Source: Ypsolopha sequella (lineage: Eukaryota > Arthropoda > Insecta > Lepidoptera > Ypsolophidae). Taken from it: a stretch of DNA of 64,000 nucleotides. Below, piece after piece: positions 50,835 through 62,300 of the stretch; the first letter of the stretch is position 1, and every line of letters begins with the position of its first letter. The notes beneath the pieces were generated by a model that searched no databases, had not been told where the DNA came from, and worked only from the letters and a program-made list of their open reading frames with translations. The stretch is from NCBI GenBank assembly GCA_934047225.1, contig OW203988.1, forward strand, positions 7,908,229-7,972,228, written 5' to 3'. Both the position numbers and the translations under genes were made by a program.

Positions 50835-50986
50835 GATGTTCTATTTCACGAAGTCCGTTTGGCTATGAATGTAGTGGTGACGTGTACAGATAAGAGCGTT
50901 TTGTAGAGATCACGCACACTAGAAAAAGTGCGTGTGCACACAACTACACAACCATAGTGAAAACGGACTTCGTGACAGAATATCTC
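50835..50986. repeat. Palindromic element next to the hAT-like MITE
   Basis: TATTTCACGAAGTCCGTTT and, at the right, AAACGGACTTCGTGACAGAATA. A half copy is at 47030-47093. Confidence 0.65.
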
Positions 50987-51429
50987 AATAATGTAATAGG
51001 TCGAAAGTAAGTTATGCTTCCCCAAAAGTAACTACACATAGACAATGAACTTTAGGAATAAAATAAAAAGACTTACTCTCCATAAAGGTCTTATTTTCAG
51101 TCAGAGCGCCAAACAACCGTTTCCATAAAAATGAACCATGAACCCTAGTATTAAAAGTCATATTTCGATGGCTGTTAGCTGACATTGACCGTGACCGTTT
51201 TCGCCCGACAGCAGTCTGTTTCTAAAGTTGTGCGAAATCAATATTTGCCCTGGACTCGGTCTGGGGAGGAAACCCGGCTGCCCTGAACTATGGCATGCCG
51301 ATAATTTTCTGCCAAAAACAGTTACATTCATTGTGTAAGTAAGTTTTGATTCGTACTGAAAAATATATCAAATGAAAGGATTTTAGTATTGTCTAGTTTA
51401 TTTTCTAAGCCATATTTGTAAAATAGATT
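50987..51429. other. No gene seen
   Basis: Slightly GC-richer at 51180-51300; no frame recognised. Confidence 0.35.
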
Positions 51430-52028
51430 AAATAAGCGTTGAAAACTAACAACACCTCGAAATCGCGAGTTTTCTGAGCGGCCCGCTCCCACTGAGCAGG
51501 AATGAAGAAAGTGTTAGAGCAGGACAGATTTGTCCGAATACCCTCGCCTTAAGACGTTACAACAAAAAAAGGGCTGCCACTTAAGGAAAAAAAATGTTTT
51601 TTGATTGCTAGAATAATCACTGAAAGTCAGCTCAAGTAAATGTCTAATACTATAATAAATAGCATAGTTTTCATAGACAACGTCTTCGATGAGCTAAAAT
51701 ATTAAACTCATGCTAAAAACGGCCGCTTTTGGTACAAGTAAAATTCTATCTATAAAAAGACTTTGTTTTTGATAACTTTGCTACGTAAAAATAGTTCATT
51801 GCTATTTCTAGAAATTTACTTGAGCAGATCTTCAATAAATTATTCTAGCAACTAAAATTTTTGTCCTAAAGTGTCAGAACTTTCTCATGTAGTAACGTCT
51901 TAAGGCGAGGATATTCGGACAAATCTGTCCTGCTCTAACACTTTCTTCAGTGGATCCTGCTCAGTGGGAGCGAACCGTCCAGAAAACTCGCGATTTAGAG
52001 GCGTTTTTAGTTTTCAATGCTTATTTCA
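51430..52028. repeat. About 600-bp inverted repeat (family Y)
   Basis: Arms of about 130 bp: AAATAAGCGTTGAAAACTAA...GAAAGTGTTAGAGCAGGACA...CCTCGCCTTAAGACGTTAC at the left and the complement at the right ending TTTTCAATGCTTATTT. Confidence 0.85.
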
Positions 52029-52466
52029 TATATATTTACAAATATTGCTTACAAAATAATCTAGATAATACCAATGAATTTAACGCAGTGAAGTTAAATA
52101 AATTGCTAAAAAAATCCTATAATAATTTGTATAATGATCAGATCTATCTTATAACTATATAACATTTTTATGAACACTTTAAAGATATTGGTTTAAAAAC
52201 AAGAATTTTCGGGTAAAACACAAGTTCCCTCGCCTTAAGAACCTGAATTTCGGGATTATTACAACAATGGAAACTGTTGCCTTCGTGTTTGTCTGTTGCT
52301 CCGACCGCGGCAAGTAACACTAAAATTCGGCATTCAGATGCAAAATAACTCTACTGGAAAAAATGCGCAAAATATTTGTTGAAATTAGTGTGGGTGTAAA
52401 ACAAAGGTTTATTTCATGCAGATAACATGTCTATCATGTACGTTCGACAGACTTTTATGTATACTA
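52029..52466. other. No gene seen
   Basis: AT-rich; ACACAAGTTCCCTCGCCTTAAG near 52210 resembles an end of family D/Y sequence. (Motif core CCCTCGCCTTAAG.). Confidence 0.35.
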
Positions 52467-52510
52467 TACAAGGTGACATTAGTTTATAAAGCCAAATTCA
52501 TACTGTAGAC

Positions 52511-52976
52511 CAGGGGTCTCCAAACTACGGCCCGCGGCTAAGACCGGCCCCCGAGCACTACCAATCCGGCCCGCGGTCGCTGGCCGGGCATGCCCGGTTT
52601 CTTTTTTTATTTAAAATTCACAAACCTATAACGTAATGATATTTATGATATATCAAAACTCATAACCGATATTAATAGAAAACGTTATCATTGTATTTGT
52701 CTAAAAGAAGCGTTATTATAAGAATGTTATTTATAACCCTATTTCAAGGTGCACAGCACGCGCTGCGGCTAACTCCGTCGCAATGGTTAATGTTACCCGA
52801 AATACCAACCAAAATTGCGAACGGAGCGGAGTACACTGGCTGGTCCCAATACAAAAATTTGTGCGTCAAAACTAGAGTTGGTATTTTGGAATGATGAGCT
52901 ATCTAGGTCTTTTTCCCCTCGGGACTTAGTGGAAGAATCATTGCGGCCCTAAGGGTAAAAAGTTTGGAGACCCCTG
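52511..52976. mobile_element. hAT-like element, 466 bp, 8-bp duplication
   Basis: Perfect 16-bp ends CAGGGGTCTCCAAACT, flanked by CTGTAGAC at 52503-52510 and 52977-52984. Subterminal GGCCCGCGG repeats near the left end. Confidence 0.92.
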
Positions 52977-52984
52977 CTGTAGAC

Positions 52985-53285
52985 CAAGGTTTCTCAAAGT
53001 GGGGTACACGATCCCCCAGGGGTTCCAGTTGATCGTAGGGGGTTCGTGACAATATTTACGTTATGGCGGCTGACTCTAACTCGTTGAGCAAAATTGCTCC
53101 TAAAAGCGACTCAATTTGCGACAAGAAACAAGCCCACCTATCACATTAACAACATTACTTTGTGACTGTATTATCTTTTATATTTAAATAAAAATCCTTC
53201 TACGGCGAGTTTTTTTTTAAAGGGGTTCGCAGTCGCTTTGGAAATTTAATAGGGGTACGTGGGGCTATAAGTATGAGAAACTCTG
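52985..53285. mobile_element. Second hAT-like element, 301 bp, in the same target
   Basis: CAAGGTTTCTCAAAGT at the left, and complemented right end CAGAGTTTCTCATACT. Flanked by CTGTAGAC (52977-52984) and GTGTAGAC (53286-53293). Unrelated in sequence to the first element. Confidence 0.85.
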
Positions 53286-53506
53286 GTGTAGACTATCAGG
53301 ACCAAGGTTCAATAACATTTTTTGCAGAAAACGAAAAAAAAAATTGTGCCCGTATACTAATTTACGAACAACTCCGAGTCATTTTGTATAGGAGGTCTAA
53401 ATTTTATTTTGCGTGTTCACAAAAAGGGGTCGTTGTACCTTGGTCCTGATCACTTACCGAGTATCCAGTATGAATTTGGATATATAAACAAAAGTCACCT
53501 TATGTA

Positions 53507-54239
53507 TAGGATCATTGGTAGGGTCGTGCTTGGTTATGTACTACATTATTTACCTAGATCCGTTTGGGTCGGGAAAGAAACTCACAAGTAAAATAGGTCA
53601 GACATTCATAAAAAAGAATAAACCTCAGAAATTTATGGCAAAGGTCGCTTCAAAAGATACCAACAAGAAAATGTAGGTAATCAGAGAAAAAAGAGAGCCG
53701 CGATCTGGACTGCAATCTATTAATTCACTATTGTTTAAACGATGTTGGCAACTCGGCGAAAACCGAAATTGGTCGCTTTATATCAATCTAAGAGAAGCAC
53801 TGTAGTTTCAGTAGTCACATCTAGAAAATTACGTGTGCAAAACTTAAATCCAAAAACATAGATTTTTCTATTTTATTTCTAAGTGGTTTTCTTAGGGGCT
53901 GAACTAACAGAGCTTTTTCTGAGTTCCACCGTCACTGTAATCTATACGCTGGCTTGGATCTTTACATACACCACTAGTAGTGGGTAATCACTCTTTTTCG
54001 GTAAAACGAAACGAAAAGAGCTCTTAGTTTTCGATCACGGGTTTCGAAACAATTAATTTCCAGAAACCAGTGACTGCTTAATAACCGTTTACTGACTAAT
54101 GTATTAAAGATTAATCAATCTAAAAACTCATTTAAGCATAAGACAATAAGAGATAAGATCACGACTTGTAGATATTTGTGATGATGAAAAAGTTTTATGA
54201 AACCGTTCAAACATAAGTATCCTAATCTAATCTAATAGC
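53507..54239. other. No gene seen
   Basis: Non-repeated AT-rich sequence. Confidence 0.35.
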
Positions 54240-54700
54240 AATAAAGATGAAAGTCAAGGATTTTCTGGACCTTCAGTGTATGCCACGTACGTGCCATACA
54301 ATGAAGCAACCAACATTGTGCGCTCTCTTCATTTCACTTCATTTCGGTCGGTCGCGGAAATCGGATGACATCGGTAGTTTTCGTTTCGCTTCATTGAGTA
54401 TTGTTTGCACCGAGAACCGAGTGAGTCTCGCGATTTCGTTTTACGCAATCACATGTTTCACCCAGTCACTAGTTTTCGTGCGACCCAGACAACGTTTCTC
54501 GTTTTTGCATCAATCACACGTTCTAATAACTGTTGACGTTTCGGAACGCTCACTCCTGTACACCACAGACAGCGGCGGTAGAAGTAGAACGCGCGATCTG
54601 ATTGATTGGAACGCAAGGCGAAGCCAAATCACCTCAGCTTCCGCTAAAGAGCAGACTTTAAATATGAACGAGGCCCAAGAATAATATCGTACACACGAAC
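54240..54700 (-). promoter_or_regulatory. Candidate promoter / 5' exon island
   Basis: GC-richer than its surroundings, no dispersed repeat recognised, and open in one + frame for 145 codons (54247-54684) without any known motif. On the minus strand a TATTTAAAG box lies near 54665. It could be the start of the elongase transcription unit; this is inference from position and composition only. Confidence 0.25.
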
Positions 54701-55299
54701 ACACGTCAACAATCCTAAGACAAACGTAATAGGAATAATTTACATTGTCAGAGAATATAGGATTTTGTGAGGGATAAAATTAAACAGATGCATTGCGCTT
54801 GGCAGACGTAATAAGGTTAGGTTTACATTGTTTTTGTTGGATAGAGTCAATATTGGGGCGTTCTGTTTGTGCTTCCCTCGAAGACGGTTAGGTAAGGGGC
54901 TTAGGGAATAAAAGATATTACGTTTTGGGACCTTGCTTTTATGATACTTTCTTTTCGAGTTGAAGGCTGATGAAGCCAACTGTACAAAGCTTTTGTTTTA
55001 GGGAATTGTCAGAATTCGAATACCATTTTTATATACTTAGTTACAGATTCTAGAAAGTTTTAAGCGAGATCGTTACTTACATAAGTAGGTATATTCTGTT
55101 CGCAATATCGCAAGATTTAAGGGGAAACTTTTGCTACGAAACGCACAACTTAAGATTGTTCTTTTTAATTTTAAATTAAATATATTAAATAAACGTAATT
55201 TATGGCATTTCGCGAACATATTTTAAAGTGAGTTGCACTTTTCTGGCAATATTTTGTTATTTTATGCATTACGTTGTATATGAATAGGCACTCTTACCG
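54701..55299. other. No gene seen
   Basis: AT-rich; no recognised repeat or exon. Confidence 0.35.
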
Positions 55300-55716
55300 A
55301 AGCCGCGAAGAATTGGCACTTTTTGGAGACGTTTTACTACGTTCAGTAAGAAGCTGCTAGTTTGATAAATTAGTGTAACATTTTCGGAACCTTTTTCTAG
55401 ATTTTTGTAATACAGAAACGCGACTAAAAATCTTTACACTCGATAGAAATTATTATTAAAAATGTGGTCTTCAAACACACGCTTTCTCATAGTTCGACAA
55501 ATAATACTCATGTACACACCCCAAACATATTTTATTACATGGGTTTTAACAATATCTACATTTTGGTAATTGGAATTTTTTCTAGCCATTTTAGCTTTTT
55601 TTTATATAAATAAAAAGCAATTTTTTTATCTTTCTTCCTGAATCGGTCCCTCTCGGACTGCGAGTTTTTCCGCTTGGAGTGACACTGCCCGTTAAAAATT
55701 CGATGCCTCACCTTAA
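55300..55716 (+). mobile_element. TTAA-type element family D, copy 4 (old)
   Basis: Shares CAGAAACGCGA, CTCGATAGAAAT, TTCAAACACACG, ACATATTTTATTACATGGG and CTTGGAGTGACACTG landmarks; right end CACCTTAA at 55711-55716. The left end is eroded. Confidence 0.6.
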
Positions 55717-56128
55717 ATTAGGTTTGTGCCAATTCATTTACAACGTACACGAATAATCCCCCTTAATGCACCTGCGGTGTTCTCCCCAAATAACAGAGCG
55801 TAGCAAAAATGTGTTATCGTAGCACTGGCTACGCCGTAGCACAAGCCGGCAGTGAACATGTAGTGCTACGTAATATATTATAAGTTATTTTTAAAGTAAA
55901 TAAAACTTCAAAACGTATTTTATACCTGAAATAAATATTTTCAGGAAACGACGAAAAAGAAAAAAAGCATTAGCCTGCTCAACAGACAAAAACTTTCTAG
56001 GATTATGCAAATATTAAAAAAAAATCCGTATAAGGAGATTGTTTATGTTATCAATTTATAACCAGCATTAGAGTTGTTCAGGGTAAAAAGAATGATAAAA
56101 ATTTAAAAGATGTTTTAAGATAAATCTA

Positions 56129-56901
56129 TTTAATAATAGTTTATGCTACAAGGGCGAAAACCGAGTAATCTATTGCTCTTACGCCCGTGTATCATACTAC
56201 GTTTTTCAATGCATAGTGTGAGGAAATAAAACAAATATAATCTTGGGAACTTTAAATTATGATTGGCTCAAAAGGTCTCTATCCAGAGCCGTCAAACAGT
56301 GGAAAAAAAGTATAACATTTATGGTACACAGGAAAGGTTGCAGGTTAGCCAGCTTCTCGTAACAAAATAATAAGGCCTTAGGGCAAAATAATCGACTTTC
56401 TGTTCGGTTTTGATGCATAAAAAGTGAGCCTTCACGAGCACTTGCATTGAAAAAAAAATGTATCGCATGCATACTCAAGAGACAATTGATAGGTTTATTT
56501 TTTTTCAATGCATGTGCTCGTAAAGACCCACTTTTTATGCATCAAAACCGAACAAAAAGTCGATTATTTTGCCCTAGGGCTTTATTATTATTATTTTTTT
56601 TAATTTATTTACAATGGTTGGCTAACCTGCAGACTTTCCTGTGTACCATAGATGTTATACTTTTTTTTTACACTGTTTAACGGCTCTGGATACAGTCCTT
56701 TTGAGCCAATTATAATTTAAAGTTCACAAGATTATATTTGTTTTCATTTCCTCACACTATGCATTGAAAAACGTAGTATGATACACGGGCGTAAAAGCAA
56801 TAAATTACTCGGTTACGTTTAAAACACTCGCTACGCTCGTGTTTTAAATCGTCCTCGTAATTTATTCCTTTGCGCCCTTGTAGCATAAACTACTATTAAT
56901 T
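56129..56901. repeat. Head-to-head pair of family E elements forming a fold-back
   Basis: Left arm 56129-56458 is reversed, right arm 56497-56901 forward; both begin at TTTTTTTTCAATGCA beside a 38-bp spacer and end at AGCATAAACTATTATT-type sequence. The left arm lacks about 60 bp present in the right. Confidence 0.88.
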
Positions 56902-56919
56902 GGCGCCCTAGTAGACCCC

Positions 56920-57090
56920 GTATGGTCAACAAAAGAGCTCAGCTCAACACATTGATCCTTGAGATCTACAGACGAGTTCGTATTGACTGAGTATTCCTCA
57001 ATCATCTGCATAATTATTACTCTTGGCTGGGTCTCAGGATCTAGTCTTGGCGTTGTAGACTTAGTTACTTACCTCTTTTGTTGACCATAC
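56920..57090. mobile_element. 171-bp MITE with perfect 18-bp ends (family Z)
   Basis: GTATGGTCAACAAAAGAG and exact complement CTCTTTTGTTGACCATAC. Lies between the family E fold-back and a family A copy. Confidence 0.8.
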
Positions 57091-57118
57091 AATACAAGTA
57101 TTATTGGAGTGTTGTTTT

Positions 57119-57404
57119 TAGGGTTCCATACCCAAACGGTAACCAATGGGACCCTATTAGTAAGACTCCGCTGTCCGTCCGTCTGTCCGTCTGTCACCAG
57201 GCTGTATCTCATGAACCGTGATAGTTAGACAGTGGAAATTTTCACAGATGATGTATTTCTGTTACCGCTTTAACAACAAATACTAAAAAACAGAATAAAA
57301 TAAATATTTGAGGGAGCTCCCATACAACAGACATGTTTTTTTTGCCGTTTTTATAGATAATGGTACGGAACCCTTCGTGCGCGGGTCCGACTCGCACTTG
57401 GCCG
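57119..57404 (+). mobile_element. Repeat family A, copy 4 (full length)
   Basis: AGGGTTCCATACCCAAACGG to GACTCGCACTTGGCCG. Confidence 0.85.
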
Positions 57405-58240
57405 TTTTTTTTTAATTATTTTGTTGTTACTTGAACCATACTTGAACAATCCGGCGTTTGTATGTATGTATGTATGTTTGTCCGACGATAACTCGAGTAT
57501 CGTTGATCGGAACGTCATGAAATTTGGTATACGAGTAAATGTGACAATAATAATTTTTAAGTTCGAACATGAGCCAAATCAGTCAAGCTCGAATCGCGAG
57601 GTCACATTTCGGGGCGCACTACTAGTTTAAATAGATTAAAACTAAAAAAAACTTTTGAATACTTATTCTTCCTTTTACCAGTATTATTATTCCAGTACCA
57701 TTACGCTAAACAACTGTCATTCGGTCAGCAAGGAAGATAAAATTGAATTTTGCCTATTTCGCAGAATAGATACGGCCTAATAGTAATTAGGCTTTGTTTC
57801 TGAACTTGTTCACACACACCAAGTCTCCAGTATGAGTTTATCTGTATGCCCCACCTCAAATAAACAAATACCTGTTTACCCTTTTATGTGAATGAATGAT
57901 GGAATATTTTCATACAAAAACTGGAAATCCGTCATAAAATGACACGTCCGTGACAGTGTGACTTTATTTATTTAAACTTAACTAAATATTGACAGTGATG
58001 TGCTTATTTTCTTGTATTTACTTATTTAGAGGGTCCTTGACATAGTACGTGCGTATGTTAAATACATAATAATTTACGTACTCTCTGAGAGGTCTAAATC
58101 GGTAGGGAGCAAATAAAAGTCGTAGTCAAACCGATTTATTTTCCAACAATCAATAAATTATCTCGATCAAGTTTCAGATACTAATGGACTAAACATAACC
58201 TAAAATAAAATAAAAGTATGGTTTAAAATGTGTGTTTTGT
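57405..58240. other. No gene seen
   Basis: Includes TATG repeats at about 57460 and a fragment of family I (AAGTCTCCAGTATGAGTTT) near 57820. Confidence 0.4.
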
Positions 58241-58509
58241 ATACAAGGTGTAACAGAAATGTGTAACCATATTTGAAGAGCTTATTGAGTCAATGGTTTA
58301 GAACAACTTTTACTATGAAACAAATAATGTATATCGAAAAAAAAATTATTCGCTTCATAGGAAAATGCAATGCCGCTCGGCCGAAATGTATGGAAGGGCA
58401 AATTTTTTTTTGAGATTTCGGGGTTGACTCTGTACTAAAAGTTGTTCTATACCATTGACTGAATAAGCTCTTCAAATATGGTTACACCTTTCTGTTACAT
58501 GTTGTATAC
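58241..58509. mobile_element. Inverted-repeat element family B, copy 4
   Basis: ATACAAGGTGTAACAGAAA to CCTTTCTGTTACATGTTGTA. Another TACAGGGTGTAATCG end starts right after it. Confidence 0.85.
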
Positions 58510-60017
58510 AGGGTGTAATCGTTAAGTGTGACCAGGCATTTATTCCGTAACTATTACAGATATCAAAAAAATTTAAACTGATATCCAATAGTACATTACA
58601 TCTGAGACCAGTAATTAAAGATATCCTGGACGAGTAAGTTAAAAGGCCGAGCCCGTAGGGCGAGGACTTTTATATACGAGTCCAGGATAGCTAATTATGG
58701 TCGAGGCATGTATAATGCTTTTCTCAAAAATAAAACGAGATATTTTCAAATTATATAAGTTTTTTTTTTTACGTTAACAAACTAATCTTGAATAACAAAC
58801 AATCGATCGAGTTTGTTTTATGTGTCACGCAATTTTACTAAAATAATGCTATCGCGGTGTTTGACGTCTTTTGTAGTTAGATTCCCAAGCTCCAGACTTC
58901 TACATACACCGTTTTTACTCCCATGATAAGAACAACCTACAACAAAAAACTCAATTTTAATAATGAATTAAAGGCCTATTTATAACTTTAGAGCCATAAA
59001 ATAATATTACATCATTTATTTACCTTTATAACTAGATATTTATCATATATATGTTGGCTTGAAATATTTTAGACTTCTTGCTTATATAGCCATCTTATTG
59101 CCTTTTTAGCCATGCCGTCAAATTGTTATCATTTTTCAAGTTTATTTTATTCTTATTAAGCACAACACATCAGAGCATGGAATACATCGCCCATAAAGTG
59201 GAAGGCTGCTTTGTTTGGCTAAGGTGACTGAAATAAGCCAAAAACACATTTTACGACCAACTGTTCGTGTGTTTATCTGCTTTCCACTTGATGAACTTTT
59301 CATAAAAATGTCCTTCCTTAGATTTTGGCGGAAGCAAGTTGTTTTTTGCTAATTCCGCTTCCACTTTTAGATCTGGAGGAGTACAATCTATATCAGAGCC
59401 TTCTTCTGAACTCATTTTGTAATTTATTTACACAAAAAACTTTAAATGAAAATATTATGCAACAACATAATTTCCCGCTTTTAATTTTTTTTTCGTTTTT
59501 TTTTTTTTTTTCGTTGGGCAAATGTATACGGCCAGTCCTCTTCATAAAATTGAGGTTAAATTTTAAGTGTTCAATGGTTTTAAATATAACTATAAAATCA
59601 ATAAAAATAATATATTTTCAATTATAAAATATAGCAAACGTTTTCTGAACACGAAATTGTAATGTTTTTTCTTTTTATACTGGCCGCTAAAAACCGTATG
59701 ATCGCCAAACTCTTTAGTCATTTAAAACATAGACACGGATAGTTAAAAAAAAAAACATGGTATGTAATGGATTTTCATACGAATTTCCTGGACAGTTATT
59801 CAGATTTCCTGGAGACTTGAAATAGCTCTACAGGATGAAGTACTTTCTGGCATGTCTATGCAATATGTAATTAAAGTATTACAACATATTTTTGAGAAAA
59901 GTACGTTACCTAATCAGTAAAATGACATCAATAACTTTTTGAAAATCAAACGAGAAGTATCCAAAATTTTGACATTAAACATTCCCATACATTTAGTACG
60001 GGTACTTTTTACTGGCA
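58510..60017. other. No gene seen
   Basis: Small palindromic patch around GGCCGAGCCCGTAGGGCGAG near 58650 and poly-T at about 59485-59512. The 100-codon ORF at 59325-59627 contains the poly-T run (FFSFFFFFS) and is not credible. Confidence 0.4.
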
Positions 60018-60170
60018 CAATAAAGCAGATCCCGAAAGCTTTAATTTTAGTTTTAGCGCTGTCAAAACTAAATTTTGTTCATAGCAAAATAGCCTTTAAA
60101 CGTTGGGAACAGAAGCTAAATTGCCTAGAAATAAATTTAGTTTTGACAGCTCTAAAACAGCTAGCTAGGC
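60018..60170. mobile_element. MITE family U, copy 2
   Basis: AATAAAGCAGATCCCG and paired TTTTAGCGCTGTCAAAACTA / AGTTTTGACAGCTCTAAAAC. Confidence 0.6.
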
Positions 60171-60484
60171 ACTGACAGCTAAGCAGTGACAGAATAACAG
60201 CGTCCCTTTGCTTCTGGCTTAAGGGACAAAAGCTAAGTCACCGACCTTTTCAACAGAACCTGTCTAATCCTAAATAGTCCTTAAGTATTATGTGTTTTGT
60301 TCTGTTGAATAAAAATCTTCTTTTTTTTTTTTTTTTTAACTAAAATTAATAATTCAGAATCAGCTACATTATTAGAAAGAAGAAAAGGTTGATGGATGGG
60401 GATGGAAGAGGATGACTAAATAGAATTGAAAATGGCATGCTTGTGGTGTACAGATAATAGAGATTGGATGAAATAAAAGGCAAA

Positions 60485-60625
60485 GATTTAAAAAGTTTAG
60501 ATGAGCCCTGGCACCTAAAATCTATTGCATTGTTTTTGAATGTGTGCGTAAACATAATGCCGACGCGCGCAACTGTCTACCTACGGTCAGCAAACTGATC
60601 AGACTACTAAAGTTACTATAGAGAT
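60485..60625 (-). repeat. Dispersed repeat shared with the GGCX 3' region
   Basis: Complement of 22490-22640: TTTAGATGAGCCCTGGC, AAAATCTATTGCA and CAGCAAACTGATCAG. Confidence 0.65.
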
Positions 60626-61097
60626 GGTCTACATACAAGTGATAACGGTCTTCTGTCACGCTTTGGTTATGTTTTTGGTCAAAATGTTTCGGTCGTTTAA
60701 AGCTCCTACTAATATATTTTGGTAGTTTTATTATTTTGCAGGTTAAAATATACGTTTTATGTTGAAGGCTAACTAAATCACTTTCTGATTCCAATTCATT
60801 AGTTAGACGATGGTGATAATTATGCCAAATTTGGAAAGTTGGTCGACCATCGATTTTGATTCTACAGGACGTCAAAACCAAAGGTAAAAATTTTCAAGCC
60901 TTCTTAATTTTTTTCAATATGATTAAAACTATGATTGGTACAGCCAAATTTATACAGAAGACTCGGGAAGTTAAGTAAACTTTTTAGAATGCCCCGATCG
61001 GTTTTGAAAACAAAAATGTTTTGGTCAAATGTTTTATGTAGCGGTTACGGACAAAACAAGAAAAAACTTGCAATCTTTTCCAAAGAGTTTGGTTTTA
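60626..61097. other. No gene seen
   Basis: The 119-codon minus ORF at 60881-60522 overlaps the dispersed repeat and is not recognised. Confidence 0.35.
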
Positions 61098-61860
61098 CTT
61101 AACTTCACTCTTAAGTTGACCGAAACGTCGAGATTTTCTCGCATAAGTGAGTCTTAGAGGTTTTATCTATTTCGAGTTTAGTTTTGTAATTTTTTAGATA
61201 AGTTACTACCTAAACCATAACTTTTTCAGAATTTGTTATCACTCCGTTTGAAAGTAAAGAGCCATCCTTTGTTCAAAACTTTGAAACGGTGCTTTAAATT
61301 GATACATATTTTTAGAAAGATTTGTTGTATGATACCTCTACAAATAGTTATAAACCAAAAACAACAAGATTACCCTAACCAGGAACCAATATTTTAATTA
61401 TTACAATTATTACAATAATTACAAATCTAAAAAAGAAACCAATTAGTTTGTTTCACATGGTTATACAGTTAAGCATATTATAATTATCTATTATCTTTAT
61501 TATAATAATAAACAACAGTTTCTTGGAGTCTATAATTAATTACCCTACAATTCGTCGGTTTGCTGCCAAAGAGTCAGAATATGCATCATAAAAAAAAAAC
61601 GATACAAATTAATTCCGTTTTCAACGAAACAAACTAACTAATAATATTTTTAATGATGTCCTTCAAGGATCAGTTTGCGTAAAACAAAAACGTTAATAGG
61701 TTTTTATATGAATACAACGTAAACGCCATTTTTACTCAAGCTTATGTTATGTATGAAACATTATTTGCATAATGAAATAGATAGAACGGCTAAGCATGGA
61801 AATTTTTACGAGAAAACCTCGACGTTTCGGTCAACTTAAGAGTGACCTTCATCACTTTTT
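61098..61860. mobile_element. Element bounded by inverted hammerhead-like ends
   Basis: AACTTCACTCTTAAGTTGAC then CGAAACGTCGAG at the left (+), and the complement with an added TGATGAAGGTCA at the right (-). Interior AT-rich without ORFs. Confidence 0.5.
61821..61854 (-). ncRNA. Hammerhead-ribozyme-like motif
   Basis: On the minus strand TGATGA, then GGTCA-loop-TGACC (5-bp stem II), then GAAAC and GTC. The base before TGATGA is G where an active hammerhead has C, so activity is doubtful. Confidence 0.45.
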
Positions 61861-61880
61861 CTTATAAAATCAAAGAGACT

Positions 61881-62040
61881 GGTATCGATTCGGCATAACA
61901 CGTCTTAACTTATTTGACAGGACTAACCTTATTTTAAGCGCCCTGTCTTTTTCTTTCTTTATCGAAAAGACAAGGACAGAACGCGTAACTTAAGTTGAGT
62001 CCTGTCAAATAAGTTAGATGTGTTTCACCGAATCGGTACC
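61881..62040. mobile_element. Palindromic element family T, copy 2
   Basis: GGTATCGATTCGGCATAAC and complementary GTTTCACCGAATCGGTACC ends, with TTAACTTATTTGACAGGAC / GTCCTGTCAAATAAGTTA arms and an inner CTGTCTTTTTC hairpin. Confidence 0.8.
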
Positions 62041-62300
62041 AATGTTAAGGCGGGCTTGTTCGAATAATTGAATGATATAATCCGTACCAATTGCGTTACC
62101 AACATGAGTATTGCCTTAGGCAATGAGCACTCTTTAAAATTACGTAAACTGTTTTGTTTACATCCCACGTTTTATTAATTTTATAATAATCTAGCCACTT
62201 TAATGGAATAAAATTGTACTTACGCGTGAAAAGAAATATATCTTGTTCCGCCGCTACAATTTTGACAGAACAATACGGTGGATTTACCCATTTTTGTCCG

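Larger units (their letters stand above)
52467..53506. mobile_element. Tc1/mariner-like MITE, family I, copy 3, split by two insertions
   Basis: TACAAGGTGACATTAG and GCCAAATTCATACTGTAGAC at the left; CCAGTATGAATTTGGATATA and AAAGTCACCTTATGTA at the right. TA flanks the left end. Without the two inserts it would be about 260-270 bp, like copy 1. Confidence 0.85.

Noticed and set aside
54247..54684. 145-codon + strand ORF
   Set aside because: No recognisable domain, signal or splice context; the open frame follows from local composition. Kept only as part of the candidate promoter island.
57067..57090. GTAAGT donor considered as the end of the missing upstream elongase exon
   Set aside because: The sequence before the donor is the terminal repeat of a MITE and does not encode the expected elongase residues.
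62221..62291. Minus-strand 23-codon ORF ending at a GTAAGT donor, with C-x2-C and SFHA resembling the start of a THAP domain
   Set aside because: Too short, spacing of the cysteines is atypical, no second exon was found, and it abuts a TTAA element. Chance in AT-rich DNA is likely.
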